Shown piece after piece: positions 34,572 through 46,060 of a stretch of DNA of 64,000 bases. Within the stretch, counting starts at the first letter, position 1, and the number at the start of each line of letters is the position of its first letter. Position numbers and translations under genes: made by a program. The stretch lies in assembly GCA_002803225.1 (NCBI GenBank), contig NXFV01000430.1:62001-126000 (forward strand), written 5' to 3'. The stretch comes from Gamarada debralockiae. Its lineage: Eukaryota > Ascomycota > Leotiomycetes > Helotiales > Hyphodiscaceae. Below the pieces are notes generated by a model. The model did not search any database, had not been told where the DNA came from, and saw only the letters and a program-made list of their open reading frames with translations.

Positions 34572-35050
34572 TTTGGCGACTTGTTTTAGAGTTTGTGGAG
34601 AGTGAACGAGGAGGGCACGGCGAGGTTGTCGTGATATGATTGATGTATTGAGTGGAGCGATTGGGTGAATTAGTGAATGGAAAAGCTTCCTGTAAGCTGA
34701 ACGATTGATATCCAACGAAGACAGGAGGAAGGCAGGCAGTTGTGGTAACCAGTTGGCGCTGGGGAGTCCGGATATGAGTACAATTTTGGACGTGCCGTGG
34801 TGACTTTACAAAAGAAGTTTACAATGGCAGTCGCGATGATGGGAAGGGGCAAGTACGGACACTTTTTTAGCGTCAAGTATTAGCGTGATCGGCCACAAGA
34901 TATTCCGCTCCAACCCCTGCAAGACTTTCTGGTCGTCATCAATTCACTCTTTCGACTTTCCCGGGCTCCTTCAATACAGGCAGATACTTGTCTGTACCTT
35001 CTAATATCACTTCAGAAGCTCTAACTGAAGCTTGTCTAATTGAGATCAAA
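34572..35050. promoter_or_regulatory. bidirectional upstream region of RTF1 and COQ7
   Basis: Two housekeeping genes start in opposite directions from these 479 bases. No TATA box stands out on either side. Confidence 0.6.
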
Positions 35051-35911
35051 ATGTCTCTGTTACAAACTTCCAAACGTTCAATTCGTCACGTAGCAAACCT
35101 CCTAGTCTGCGATTTCTTAGCACCCAGTCTCGTTCAACATCCACGATTTGTCCTCTCAAATAGATGTCTATCCACGAGCCAGAAATCCTCTGCAGCTGCA
35201 CCAGCTCATGATTCCCAAAGCACATCTTCACAAACGCCCAAATCCGGCGCAGAAGCTTCGTCCAACCCCTCACCCGTCTCCAAACCCTTAACCCAAGCCC
35301 AACGAAACTTCCTCACCAGCGCAGTACGTTCTCCTCCCTTTCCTCCTTCTCCATCATATTTTCTAATGTCTCCTCAGCTCCGAGTCAACCAAGCCGGCGA
35401 ACTAGCAGCAACCCTAATCTACACCTCCCAAACACCCATCATCGTCTCCTCGCACCCACACCTACGTCCCCTCATGAAACACATGTACGACCAAGAAGCC
35501 GGGCACTTCAAAACCTTCAACGCCCTTCTCGCCAAACATCGAGTCCGTCCAACAGCCATGTATCCGCTCTGGACTCTCGCAGCCTCCGCTTTAGGCTGGG
35601 GAACCGCAATAATGGGCCGCGAAGCAGCAATGGCGTGCACGGAAGCTGTCGAGACGGAGATTGGCACACATTATAATGAGCAAGTGGGAGTGTTGTTGCA
35701 GATGGCGGAGGAGATGGAGAGGAATGGGGAAGAGATGGGAGGGGAATTGAGGGAGTTGATGGGGACGATTAGGAGGATTAGGGATGAGGAGTTGGAGCAT
35801 TTGGATCATGCTGTTGATAATGATGCTAAGCAGGCGGTGCCGCATGAGCTGTTGACGGGCGTTATAAGGGCGGGGTGTAGAGGAGCGATTTGGATTAGTG
35901 AGAGAGTGTAA
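35051..35911 (+). CDS. COQ7: COQ7, 5-demethoxyubiquinone hydroxylase
   Basis: COQ7 is the mitochondrial di-iron enzyme for the penultimate step of ubiquinone synthesis. Exons 35051-35323 and 35378-35911 give 268 residues. The first 45 residues (MSLLQTSKRSIRHVANLL..) are basic and Ser-rich, as expected of a mitochondrial presequence. The catalytic domain starts LRVNQAGELAATLIYTSQ. Iron-ligand motifs appear in order: NQAGE; YDQEAGHF (ExxH); EAVETEIGTHYNEQ; and DEELEHLDHA (ExxH). GWGTAIMGREAAMAC marks the membrane-associated hydrophobic helix. The single intron is 54 bases and reads through without a stop, so retained message would insert 18 residues just before the catalytic domain. It converges on the phospholipase D gene. 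Confidence 0.94.
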   Translation: MSLLQTSKRSIRHVANLLVCDFLAPSLVQHPRFVLSNRCLSTSQKSSAAAPAHDSQSTSSQTPKSGAEASSNPSPVSKPLTQAQRNFLTSAVRSPPFPPSPSYFLMSPQLRVNQAGELAATLIYTSQTPIIVSSHPHLRPLMKHMYDQEAGHFKTFNALLAKHRVRPTAMYPLWTLAASALGWGTAIMGREAAMACTEAVETEIGTHYNEQVGVLLQMAEEMERNGEEMGGELRELMGTIRRIRDEELEHLDHAVDNDAKQAVPHELLTGVIRAGCRGAIWISERV

Positions 35912-36119
35912 TGTTATGATGAATGTAATGCATTTGTTCTTGGTACATTTTGGAAAAGCAACGCTTCGCTGATATGCTGATTGAGAAACGCCCGATTCCC
36001 AATGCACCTGCTCTTTCGGTTATCGTGACACAATATACAAACCGGATATGGCCAAGGAGATTTTTAGTCGCTGTGAAATATGTTAGCAATTTGTCCACCT
36101 CAAACGGGTGTTGGACTTA

Positions 36120-39100
36120 CTAGATTTGCAAAGGGGCCACTTGATCCACCTGGTAGAGCCAATTCGAGTTGAGTTCTTCTTTGATAAGCCAGTCGTACGG
36201 GAAGAGAACTAGATGTCCCTGCACCATGCCCAAGAGTTCCTCGGCATCATACTGGCTGATAAGATCGTCGCTGCCAGAGAAGCCTTTCCGGCTACCCTTC
36301 GTGGTTCCGCGGCGTCGTTTCTTGACAGAACCTTGGTTTGAAGTGTTCGCTGTTGTATTACCACATGTTTTGTCTGGTTGCGTCGAAGAAGAGAACGTGG
36401 TCTTCCTTGAGGCTTGTGGGGCCTTTTCAGGGTCTGCTGTCGATGGGTTGAGCAAAGTCGAATCCATGGTTGGGAATAATTCGTCTCCGGCTGGCAGCAC
36501 GGGTGAAGACGGGGGGGCTTCATCCGATTGTCGCTTGATTGCAGCTTTCTCGTCGACTCCATTTGTGTGACAATGCGTATCCTCCTCTTGCATTCTAGCG
36601 GTGGATGTATCGCCACGGCCATCGTGCTCTTCGTTGGCGTTCTCGGCCCATTCCGTGACAGTACCGAGTGGATGGCGCTCATTTTGCCCCTGCCCATGGG
36701 TCTTGACCTTTTCGGAGAGGTTATTCATGCCGTCAGTTATACCTCCCAAGCCAGGAATTGATGCCGTTGCACCCGGTGGACCACTTTTGCCTTGTGCCTC
36801 TTGCTCTTCGCGCTCGTTACTCTTGGCTCCGCCTTGGGCTTGAGCAAATCTCTCAGCATAGGCAGCAAACTCGGTGTATTCATGCCAATTCGTCACTTCG
36901 CTATCAGGACTGCATCTGAACACTCGTCGGAAAATCTTTGTGTTGTTCTCTGCGACCAGACGCCAAGTATCTTCGAAGAACGAGTCGTTGAGAGGATCGC
37001 GCATACAGTCTTTATCAATGCTAGCCAATTTGATGTCCGCAGTCAATGGATTGAACGACTTGTGAGCTGGGTTTCGAGAGGCATCCAAGTGAACCGGCGG
37101 CCCACCAATATCAGTATCGTCTATGGCGGGCAATGCTGGGAGCTGAGATAGCTGGGTAAGGCCAAGTTGGTCAGTGGTTCGTCGAGGGAGATGAGGCATT
37201 GGAGGAAGGGCATAGTTTCCAGGCCCACTGTCGTCAACTCCTTGATGCTTGCTAGGAACGTGTCTCGTATGTGGCTTTTTTAGATGATTGACGGTACTTT
37301 TACCTTCAGGAGCAATATCATTGACTAAGACCTCGCGAGCTCCCTCAATAAGAACTGAGTCTCTACCAAGACCGATGCCGGATTTCTCAGCAGCTTTCCA
37401 TTGATCCTTGCCTTCGCCGTCAACTTCAGCAGCATGTTCTGCGTTGTTGGTGACCCTCTTGTCAGTGGTCATCGATTTGAATTCCTCGCACGCTAAGTTA
37501 GGATTTCCTTCCTGCTCCCAATCGATATCATGGTTGAAGCTGCGAAGGTATTCTTGATTGGCAATTCGAGAAGCTTGATCGCTAGTCACTGTTTGGCTCT
37601 GAGAAGACTGGGATCGTTCAGCCTGAGCGTCACCTGTCTCATTGTAGATCCCATTCATCTTTGACTCATATTCCTCTTCTTCTCGATCCAGCTCGGCACG
37701 GCGCTCCTCCTCCATGACCTCGTCCACGTCGAGACCAAGATGTTCTCTCATCAAACGCATCCGCAATGTATGAGCGAAACGTCCCACAAGATACGGTTCG
37801 CCGTCCATAGTCGACCACAGCATATCAGTGTCACGAACCACTGCGGCGCATTCCGAATCTCTGACACCTAACATGGATCTTTCGTTTATGTTGGCTGAAC
37901 CGATCAAAGCAATGCGATCATCCACGATGATCACCTTCGCGTGAATGTACAGCTGTTCAGTGACGAGCATCTTCTTAGGACCAATCTTGCCCCAAGCTCT
38001 CAGACTGAAGAAGTTGACAAAGTCTTCAGGCTCAATGCCATGACTTCTCAAGCGGCCAAAGATAGAACCTTCGCCGCGGCAGATACTTCGGAATTGGCAC
38101 TGCATAATCAACCGCACGCTCGTTCCCTCCGGCTCGTCCACAGTATTCTGGAAGCCTGGCATCAGTGGAATAACAATGACGCACCGCCAACTTTCATTGT
38201 TCTGGTAGGCACGAATCGCACGTTCAACAATAGCATCGCCAATTTTGTTTACGATCTTGACGTTCATCGTTTCGCAGCTGGTGATAAAGAATTGGTTCTC
38301 AATGTAGACGAAATGCTCAGACTCCTCAATCATTTTGCAGTAAGCGTCCATGATACTGTGCTCAGTGTCAATAAGTCCCAACGACCAGTCGGTAGCTGAT
38401 CGCAAAATCTGGACTTCGCAGGTACCAGTGAGCCCAAGAGACTCAAGATCCGCGCTATTGTAGTCGGGGGGAGGAAGAAGAAATGGAGTAGGCCTGGTTG
38501 GTTTCCGACCTCGCAGAACGTAGTTCCATCTTTGTACAAAATGGCGCGTCAAGTCTCTTGCTGGCTGGCCGACGACCTGCATGGAAATATCATGCCATGG
38601 CATTCTGGGCGTCTTTGAGCGATCATACATTTCAGCGTAAGGCTCGGAAAGCTTGTAGAAATCTTGAACTCGAGGATTTGAGTAGTCTTTGCCAGGCCAC
38701 AGTTGACAATGATCGGCATCCTTGGGCAGATCTGATTGTTCAAAGCCAGTTGGCTTATCATCCACAACGGAATGCTGAGGAGTATCCCAACGACCGAAAC
38801 ACAGATCAATACCACCGACAAAGGCCACAGTATGGTCAACAATGCAAATTTTCTCGTGATGAGCAAAGAAGAATTGATTCTTCTTGAACTGGTTGGGTGA
38901 TCTTTGAACAAAGATATTTGGGTGAAGATCGAGCATCGAAAATTTGGTAAACTCGGAATCGATGGGAATAGCCGCCTCGACATTTCTGTAGATGATAATG
39001 AAGATTTTGACTCCTTCCCTAGCCTTCTTCTGGAGCAACCTGTCAAGACGCCATTTCTGGCTGATGGCTGCTGGTCGTCGCATGTACAACTGGGGACTCA

Positions 39101-41621
39101 ACCACCAATCGTGGATGTAGATGACATCTTTGGCCATATTGATGGCTCGAGAAACATTCCACATATAATCTCGTCCATCGACCAGCCATTGTGCATAGAC
39201 ACCAGTCCGAACGGGCGCAAAACTACCAAATCGATTCGGCTTTGACCACGGGGTGTTCAATAACATAAACGTCAAAGATTCTTCAAATTGCCTGAGTTGA
39301 CGCTCGTTCTTTGCTAACAACTTGACTTTCCTTTCCGAGTTCTGTAATTTGAGGCTGTGGTGCTGGGGATGTTTTGCAGAAGATTCGGCTTTCTCCCTTC
39401 CACCCATCTCCGTGAACTTGCGCCGTTTCTTTCGAATCTCAAACTTCGAATCCACAAGGTAGACGTCGTATATGTGCATGTTCTCTGGCGATTCGACACA
39501 TACAATGTAACTGTGCCTGACCAAAAACCATTTTGGAGAGTGTCGAACGAAGACGTTTCTTGGCGTAAGCATTCTCCTCACATCCAGCCCCTTCGCAGAT
39601 TGTATGACGAGGAAACCTTCCTTCCCGTGATAGCTGCCCTCTGCTGCTAGTCTGACCCCCAGCGCAGACAACTCAAGAAACCTACAGAGACGATTGCTGT
39701 CTGCTCGGAAAATGAGCCAACGGATCATCTCTTGGAGATACTGTTCCAGCCTCCTTCTTTGTCTTTCATTGTAGATCCTCTTCTGTTGTGCGCCTTGGCC
39801 TCCACCCACGACTGCTCCAGTATTTGGATCAGTTGTCACTGCACTGGATCTTCTGCGTCCACTTGCACCTAGAGAAGGGCGTCTCTTCTTACGCTTCCGC
39901 TCTGTCTCGCTGTGCGTTGCTTCGCCCACAGTTTCATCTGCCCTAATGGCATCTGCTTCGTCTTCTTCGCTATCACCAAGCCCCCGGACACCTCTGAAGT
40001 ATGGAAATGCTGACTTGGGGAATCGTGGCTGCTTTGGCCTTGAATCTGCGTCACTCTTGAGCTGAATATATTTGTCGCTGCTCGCTTGGATCTTATATCG
40101 TAGATGTAGATTTGCAAAGTCTCGAAGAGATCGATGAATGACCCATTTCATTCGATTTAAGCCACTCCCATATTCGAGTTCGATTCGGAAAACAAGGTGT
40201 CTCTCAGTCTCATTGGCATCTTCAACAGTAGGGCGGCTGTCTGTGACACGCAACTTTAACTGTTCGAGCAGAACTGGAATTCTCTTATTTCCGTGCTCAT
40301 CTCTTTGGATCATACTGGCAAGCATGAGAGCCGCAGGAGCTCCAGCACGTAGCTCTGCCATTAACTCTGCTGATTTGAGGTAGTCGACCTTATGCTCTTC
40401 TTTCTTTTGCCCTAACAACTTGAGACCGTGCTTTAGCATTCTCCATCTCTGAGCGCCGAAAGTAGTTGCTCGCTCAGCGCCAAGGAGAGGCCGTTGCTTT
40501 GTTGTCTGCCCGTCACCGTCACTCTGGCCGCCTCCCAAACCTGTTAATGCACGTCTGAAATTGCTTGGTCGTCTTATTGATAGTGGGCCACCTACCCCAC
40601 CAGGTTGATTTCCAGTATTGCCAGAACTACCTGCCCCAAGTCCTCGGCCACCGGATATCCAGGAGCTTCCGCGTCTCCAAGCGCTCCCAGCGCTGAGCCG
40701 ATCACGTCCTTCGCCTTCAGACACATGACCTCGGTCTAGAGATCCATCTGTTGCTCGTCGACTCAGAAAGAAGTTTGGCCGAGTGCCCCCAGGAGAATCA
40801 GCTTGTGCAGTATTCCGTACCCTTGGTGTGTTTGGCGCTGTTTGGCTTCCGCTTGTAGTCGCTGGAGGTCTTCGAATACGGCGCTTCCGTTTGACTCGAA
40901 TCGCATCAGCCGCACTCTCATCTGCAGTCTCCTCTGCATCAGCATCCACATCGCTCCCCTCTTCTTGCAAAGTATGTGGGAATCTCGAAGATCGTTCGGC
41001 AGCAGGGGTCATTGGCGCAGATCCGGTGTCCTCGATAGGGTTCGTAGGGCTGCTCTGGCTTCTGATATGAGTCTGTAATCCACCCGTAGAAGCCAATGCC
41101 TTTAATTTTGACATCAGAGACTGCCCGCGCCTGTCCTTGCTTGGTGTCTCTCCATCATCGTTGCCCCATGAATCCTGCCTGGTATGCCCTGTAAAATCCA
41201 CCGCTGGATCTGTTCTTGCAAATTGTACACTTCGTCGGCCTGGTGGAGTAGATGCGCCAGCGCTCGTGGCAACAGCTTCCGCAGGGAACGAGTTGGGCGG
41301 CCCAGCACTTTGTTTCAAGGCGGATTGTAGCTGCGGGTACGTCGCCGTCGTAGGATGATTGGGAGAGGGCGAAGTAATGCCATTGCGTGGAATTCCTCCA
41401 TTTATGTAATCTGAAGCCTCGATGGGTATCTTGTTCGCGCTGCCGTTCGAGGTCGTAGATGGGAGGTCGCGCGAGGGTTCAGGAGGTGCATCAGCAATCA
41501 CCGCGGTACGCAAGCCAGACTGTCGTACAGCTGCAGATCCATTCGCATTTCCATACACAGGTGACTCCGAACGTGGACTTCGTGTCATCGGAGAAACTGA
41601 TCCCTCATTGCGTTGAGCCAT
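36120..41621 (-). CDS. SPO14: phospholipase D (Spo14/PLD1 type) with PX and PH regions
   Basis: A single-exon 1833-residue phosphatidylcholine-hydrolysing phospholipase D, making phosphatidic acid for membrane traffic, sporulation and signalling. The N-terminal 380 residues are disordered. A PX domain follows near residues 465-570 (HLVFRIELEYGSGLNRMKWV, HRSLRDFANLHLRYKI), then a PH-like region near 640-760 (GYHGKEGFLVIQ-type segment, KWFLVRHSYIVCVES). Two HKD catalytic motifs are complete: HHEKICIVDHTVAFVGGIDL near residue 919 and HAKVIIVDDRIALIGSANIN near residue 1227. Between them lie WHDISMQVVGQPARDLTRHF and IENQFFITS, both typical of eukaryotic PLDs. The C-terminal 500 residues hold a variable charged region and a conserved end with GHLVLFPYDWL. 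No intron is needed. Length is usual for filamentous fungi. Confidence 0.95.
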   Translation of the reverse strand: MAQRNEGSVSPMTRSPRSESPVYGNANGSAAVRQSGLRTAVIADAPPEPSRDLPSTTSNGSANKIPIEASDYINGGIPRNGITSPSPNHPTTATYPQLQSALKQSAGPPNSFPAEAVATSAGASTPPGRRSVQFARTDPAVDFTGHTRQDSWGNDDGETPSKDRRGQSLMSKLKALASTGGLQTHIRSQSSPTNPIEDTGSAPMTPAAERSSRFPHTLQEEGSDVDADAEETADESAADAIRVKRKRRIRRPPATTSGSQTAPNTPRVRNTAQADSPGGTRPNFFLSRRATDGSLDRGHVSEGEGRDRLSAGSAWRRGSSWISGGRGLGAGSSGNTGNQPGGVGGPLSIRRPSNFRRALTGLGGGQSDGDGQTTKQRPLLGAERATTFGAQRWRMLKHGLKLLGQKKEEHKVDYLKSAELMAELRAGAPAALMLASMIQRDEHGNKRIPVLLEQLKLRVTDSRPTVEDANETERHLVFRIELEYGSGLNRMKWVIHRSLRDFANLHLRYKIQASSDKYIQLKSDADSRPKQPRFPKSAFPYFRGVRGLGDSEEDEADAIRADETVGEATHSETERKRKKRRPSLGASGRRRSSAVTTDPNTGAVVGGGQGAQQKRIYNERQRRRLEQYLQEMIRWLIFRADSNRLCRFLELSALGVRLAAEGSYHGKEGFLVIQSAKGLDVRRMLTPRNVFVRHSPKWFLVRHSYIVCVESPENMHIYDVYLVDSKFEIRKKRRKFTEMGGREKAESSAKHPQHHSLKLQNSERKVKLLAKNERQLRQFEESLTFMLLNTPWSKPNRFGSFAPVRTGVYAQWLVDGRDYMWNVSRAINMAKDVIYIHDWWLSPQLYMRRPAAISQKWRLDRLLQKKAREGVKIFIIIYRNVEAAIPIDSEFTKFSMLDLHPNIFVQRSPNQFKKNQFFFAHHEKICIVDHTVAFVGGIDLCFGRWDTPQHSVVDDKPTGFEQSDLPKDADHCQLWPGKDYSNPRVQDFYKLSEPYAEMYDRSKTPRMPWHDISMQVVGQPARDLTRHFVQRWNYVLRGRKPTRPTPFLLPPPDYNSADLESLGLTGTCEVQILRSATDWSLGLIDTEHSIMDAYCKMIEESEHFVYIENQFFITSCETMNVKIVNKIGDAIVERAIRAYQNNESWRCVIVIPLMPGFQNTVDEPEGTSVRLIMQCQFRSICRGEGSIFGRLRSHGIEPEDFVNFFSLRAWGKIGPKKMLVTEQLYIHAKVIIVDDRIALIGSANINERSMLGVRDSECAAVVRDTDMLWSTMDGEPYLVGRFAHTLRMRLMREHLGLDVDEVMEEERRAELDREEEEYESKMNGIYNETGDAQAERSQSSQSQTVTSDQASRIANQEYLRSFNHDIDWEQEGNPNLACEEFKSMTTDKRVTNNAEHAAEVDGEGKDQWKAAEKSGIGLGRDSVLIEGAREVLVNDIAPEGKSTVNHLKKPHTRHVPSKHQGVDDSGPGNYALPPMPHLPRRTTDQLGLTQLSQLPALPAIDDTDIGGPPVHLDASRNPAHKSFNPLTADIKLASIDKDCMRDPLNDSFFEDTWRLVAENNTKIFRRVFRCSPDSEVTNWHEYTEFAAYAERFAQAQGGAKSNEREEQEAQGKSGPPGATASIPGLGGITDGMNNLSEKVKTHGQGQNERHPLGTVTEWAENANEEHDGRGDTSTARMQEEDTHCHTNGVDEKAAIKRQSDEAPPSSPVLPAGDELFPTMDSTLLNPSTADPEKAPQASRKTTFSSSTQPDKTCGNTTANTSNQGSVKKRRRGTTKGSRKGFSGSDDLISQYDAEELLGMVQGHLVLFPYDWLIKEELNSNWLYQVDQVAPLQI

Positions 41622-42193
41622 GCTGGCCGCTGGTCGTAGCTCGAGTCCTTCTGTAACCAGCTCAACGGAGCAACGAATTGTCCCGTAAGGACGAGATCTT
41701 ATATTTATTGCTACAGCTCGGATTTAAGGCTCATGGCGGATGGAAAGATGTTCCGCAATGGCTCAACGTCTCAAAAACAGCTATACTTTGCAAATGGTTT
41801 CGAGTTGGAATGGAAGCTGACGCGCCGAGAAATGGGCGTTGGAATGGCGATGGTTACTTTGATTGCTGTTGTCAAGGGGATTTGGAGGAATTGAATCTTT
41901 ACAGATTCAATTATTGTTCGCAGTAAACAAATGATGGATTATTTGAAGTTGCACGAGATTTGGAATAATGGTTTGTGAGATTAATTTCCCGCAATCGTCT
42001 CACCGATCAGGTCAAATGACGTGGGGTCATAAACTTCCCGAATTCTGGAACCCGAGCCCCTTACCCCTGGAGCTTAACACTTAGGGAGGATTATCATATC
42101 CTCGGTATCAATATATTTATACACATCCTTTTATGCTTTCTCTCGTTCTCAGTGTCCTTTTCATTGAACACTTTTCATCCCAAAAATTCAGTC
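41622..42193. other. divergent upstream region of phospholipase D and hydrolase genes
   Basis: An 82-residue open frame (41678-41926) with odd Trp/Cys-rich composition is probably noncoding. No other feature recognised. Confidence 0.5.
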
Positions 42194-43330
42194 ATGGCAA
42201 CTCCTAATCCCCTCGCAGACACTCATTCAACCCCACCTCCCCTAATATCATCCAAAACCTTCCACGTAGCCGGCATTCTCACCACTGTTTATGGTCTCGA
42301 GGAGCTTAGCCAAGGTTGTAAATCGATATCATGTCTCTGGCTCCTTCATCCCAGACTTACAACCAAGCAAATTATGGAGAGTGTTGGGTCCACATGTGTC
42401 AATGATTGGAATCGACGTCGATCATCTGACCGCGACGTTGGTCTTATTGCAGTAGCTTTTGATCAGAGGAACCATGGCAGCCGAGAAGTGAATAAGTTGG
42501 CAAATGAGGCTTGGAGAGGAGGAAATCCAACACATGCTCAAGACATGTTTAGGTAAGATCATATTTGGAATCCCGTTGTTTATATTTTGACTCTCATTGG
42601 TCATAGTGTCTTCCATGGGACGGCCCTCGATACCAGCCTTCTCATAGACCACCTAGGATCTTACATCTTCCATGATGAAGGGGGCCCAGTTATCGAGCAG
42701 CATCTCGTTTTAGGCATCTCACTTGGAGCACATGCGGCCTGGCAAGTTTTCTTCAACGACCCTCGAGTCACTGCAGCTGTTGTGATTATTGGGTGCCCCG
42801 ACTACATGCGTAAGCCTTATGTCTTCGGCATCTTTGTCTTCGAAAGCATCAGCTAACTTGAGATAGGGGTGATGAGTGATCGCGCCAGACTCTCAAAGCT
42901 CGAGACATATACAAAATCCAACGGAGCCGACTTCCTAGGCAGCAGAGATTTCCCAAAAGCTCTCGTAGCCAGCATCCAAAAGTGGGATCCCAAAGGACTC
43001 CTCTTCGGTACCTCAGAGATCCAGGCCAATCCCTCAGAAGGCGATCAAAAGCGCCTTCGTGAGATTCTTGATGCAAAAATCAAGGGCAAGAAGCTTCTTG
43101 TTTGCTCGGGTGGTGCTGACAAGTTGGTACCTTACTATTGCGTCGAGCCATTCATGCAGTTCTTGAAGAACGCAACGAGCGGATGGTACAAGGATGGGAA
43201 TGTCTATATTGAGGATAATGTGTATCCAGGAGTGGGACATGCGTACAGTGAAGGCATGGTTAAGGATACCACGAGGTTCATCAGTGACATTTTGGCTGGA
43301 GGCTCCGCAAGACCGGCTTCAAAGATGTAG
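42194..43330 (+). CDS. alpha/beta hydrolase
   Basis: Three exons, 42194-42552, 42607-42809 and 42867-43330 (341 residues). The fold is recognisable by FHVAGILTTVYGLEEL, the DQRNHGSRE segment after the third strand (AVAFDQRNHG), the nucleophile elbow GISLGAHAAW (G-x-S-x-G, serine near residue 157), VVIIGCPDYM, an acid-bearing loop LVCSGGADKLVPY and a histidine in GVGHAYSEGM. The full catalytic triad Ser-Asp-His is thus present. No signal peptide or membrane segment is seen, so a cytosolic esterase or related hydrolase is likely; the substrate is not predictable. Fungal homologues are usually annotated only as alpha/beta hydrolases. The final residues PASKM do not form a canonical SKL-type peroxisomal signal, although SKM is a known weak variant of PTS1. 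Confidence 0.9.
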
Positions 43331-44271
43331 GTAGTCAATTAGAACATTCATTAGTTGCCTTCATGCATTGTAATTTGAAATTCTTTGTCTCAAACACTAT
43401 ATCTCAACCGGAACCAAGCGCCGGAGATCGAGATTCAAACAGTCTTGCCCATCAAAGGCAACAGCGTTGTTGCGGCTCATCTACAGCCTCGCGTACAAAG
43501 GGAGGCTCCGCTCCGCCTCCCTCCTCTCCAACGAGCGAGTTACCATCGCGATCAAGCCTAGAGAGGAGGCGCTTACGCCGAAATACTCTGTTCTACACTA
43601 TTTGGAAGTGCAACCCGATGCCCCGATGCCTCTTGTCGAACCTTCCCTTTTTAAGTGTAGATGTCGACCCTAACTCCAACTCAGATTGTCGAAGCCAGTC
43701 GATGTTTGCCTTTCGGCGAGAGTCATTGCAGATTGCTCTGTGCTTTCTACCTTTGATGGTATATCCATCAGGGATGCGTCAGAAAAGACCTGAAGGTTCT
43801 GAGCTCATGGTAGTTCCGAGCGCTTTAGATTTCGAGGCTTGCTCGTGGTATGTCGGCAATGTAAGTAGAGAACAAAAAGGAAAGACGAATTCGAAATTCG
43901 ATAAATAAATAAATAAATCGAGGATTCCGAACTACCTCAAGCATTTCCTGGTTGCGATACGTCAAGATTTACCGAATCGCCCTTCTTTCGCTTACTTCCT
44001 TTCCTCCCCTCTACGTCCTGAAACGCAAAACCCCAACAAAAGAAACACCACAATGAAGGTCCTCCTTCAAGGTGGCACCGGGAAATCATCCTAGGATGTA
44101 TTGAGGGATATGTGGGAAAGGTGTGAACAGATATATGACTTCGTTCGCTCACTCAGTTGTGCAGATTCGTTCGTTAGCAGCCTTAGCCGTCGTCTACCAG
44201 GTATACTTCAATTGACAGTTCTTATGGAGAGACATCTCAGCGCGCTAGAGCTATCTTGAGTGGAACATGTC
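43331..44271. other. 3' flanks of convergent genes, (AAAT)n microsatellite
   Basis: A 181-residue open frame (43363-43908) and shorter overlapping frames are unrecognised and not called. A short AAAT repeat lies at about 43904-43917. Confidence 0.5.
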
Positions 44272-45598
44272 TTATTTCGTCGTATTGGCTGCTTCCTCCT
44301 CTGCCAGCATGCCCTCGATCTCCCGCTCTTCAAGCCAAGTCTTGACACTGTCAATAATCTTGTCAAGATCTTCTCCTCCTTCCATCACATCATCAAGATT
44401 ATGAACACTCAACCCACTTCTATGATCCGTGACTCTTTGCTGTCCCCAATTATAAGTCCGGACCTTATCCCCTCTTCCCATCTTCGCAACTCCAATCACA
44501 CTCCTCCGCAGCTTTACCACCTCCTCTTCTCTTGCTTCTCTCCTCGCCTGCGCCAGCTTTGATCTCAGTAATTGCCACGCCTTCTCGCGATTCTTATGTT
44601 GTGATCTCGAATCCTGCATGCTGACTACCGTATTTGTTGGTATATGCGTCAACCGAATTGCAGAGTCCGTAGTATTGACATGTTGACCCCCCGCACCTCT
44701 CGCTCTCATAACATCCGTCCGCACTTCTGTCGGGTTAACATAATAATCGCTGTTAGGGTCATTAAGATCTGCCTCCCACATCTCCTGTCCGTCGCTCCCT
44801 GAGACTGGCAAGCTCGGCAATACCAACACACTCACAGCACTTGTATGTGTGCGGCCCTTGCTTTCCGTCGCTGGCACGCGCTGGACTCTGTGCACGCCTG
44901 CCTCAGACCGCAGCTTCCCATAGGCGCCTTGACTTTCGATTTCGAGGACAGCTTCTTGGAGTGGTGCTTCGCCGCTAACATCTGTTTCCCCATCTCCCGT
45001 CTCGTATTTCAGCAACGAAGCTCTAAAGTTCTTCCGTGAACAATAAGCTCTATACATCCGCAGCAAATCTCCCGCAAACAGTGCCGCCTCTCCTCCGCCA
45101 GCACCAGGTCTAATTTCCAGCAGACACGGCAGACTTTCAAAAGGATGTCTAGGCGTCAGCGAAGTTGCCAGATTCCTCGACAACGTCTCCAATTGATTCG
45201 TCGTACTCTCTAAATCTTCAACAGCCAGTTCGCGGAGCTCCGCATCGGTAGCTCCGTCTGCGAGCAGCGCGTTGAGCTCAGACAGCGAATTCTGTGTGTC
45301 CTCCCATTCCTTCAACGCCGTCGCAACACCCTTCAATTCACCAATTCGTTTCGCGATTCTCGCGTCAAATGACTCGGAGGTTTCGGTGCTTAGGCGGTCG
45401 TGTTCTGATGCCATGTTACGCGCTCGCGCGAGCAGGGCTGGGGAGATGGAGACATGGCTTGCTGCGTTGTGTTAGCGATTGTTGAGTGGGAGGAGGAATT
45501 GGAGACTGACAGGTGGAAGAGAATCGTAACAGTCGTCGTCTACCGGGCTTTAGGTTTGTGTTTATACATCGTCGACAGATCCAAGGAGCTCCAAACAT
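44272..45598 (-). CDS. MRF1: mitochondrial peptide chain release factor 1
   Basis: MRF1 terminates mitochondrial translation at UAA and UAG. Exons 45598-45511 and 45461-44272 encode 425 residues. The N-terminus (MFGAPWICRRCINTNLKPGR) is basic and fits a mitochondrial presequence. The class-I release factor body follows: HVSISPALLARARNMASEHD, EIRPGAGGGEAALFAGDLL, YGKLRSEAGVHRVQRVPATE, then the peptidyl-hydrolase motif GGQ in RARGAGGQHVNTTDSAIRLT, and QHKNREKAWQLLRSKL. VRTYNWGQQRVTDHRSGLS near the end is the conserved bacterial-type C-terminal sequence. The stop-codon recognition region lies between. The intron donor is GTCAGT, less usual but frame-preserving. It is divergent from the gamma-glutamyltranspeptidase-like gene, with 462 bases between the starts. 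Confidence 0.95.
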
Positions 45599-46060
45599 AA
45601 TCGAGGAATATTTGGTGAGCTCTCCTGAAGCTCTCCAGATTTTTTTTGGAGAATGCAAGCCCAGACCGCCTTATGCAGCCGGATCTTGGGTTCGTGATAG
45701 ATTACGAATATATTCTGCTAGAAAGTATTTTTGCCTCAAATTTAAGGCGACAAGTTCCAATTATGAGGCCTTTATGCCAGAAAAGGGGTTAACTCGGCAA
45801 AAAGGAGGGAGTCCACCCATCAACTATCCAGAAACGGAAGGAGTCGATGACGTTCTGCCGTTTTGCCAATGGCTGGCGGCCGCGGCCATTCTCAAACGGC
45901 CATCAAATCCCCATGATCTGCCCGAAATCGGATTTATTCTCCCTTGCATCTCTCTCGTTCATTCTTCCTTGTTCCTTACTGCTTACTCTCTCCTCTCATC
46001 TATTCATTTTTATCTTAATATTCCATCTATCTGTCCCAATTTCCAGCTAAGTCTGCTCCA
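45599..46060. promoter_or_regulatory. bidirectional upstream region
   Basis: Separates the divergent MRF1 and gamma-glutamyltranspeptidase-like genes. No specific element is assigned. Confidence 0.5.

Noticed and set aside
35324..35377. COQ7 as a single-exon gene
   Set aside because: The 54 bases have GTACGT and CTCCTCAG ends and their removal gives SALRVNQAGE, the family pattern.
43363..43908. 181-residue plus-strand open frame between convergent genes
   Set aside because: Composition looks like chance coding, no family recognised and no clear ATG context; two frames compete.
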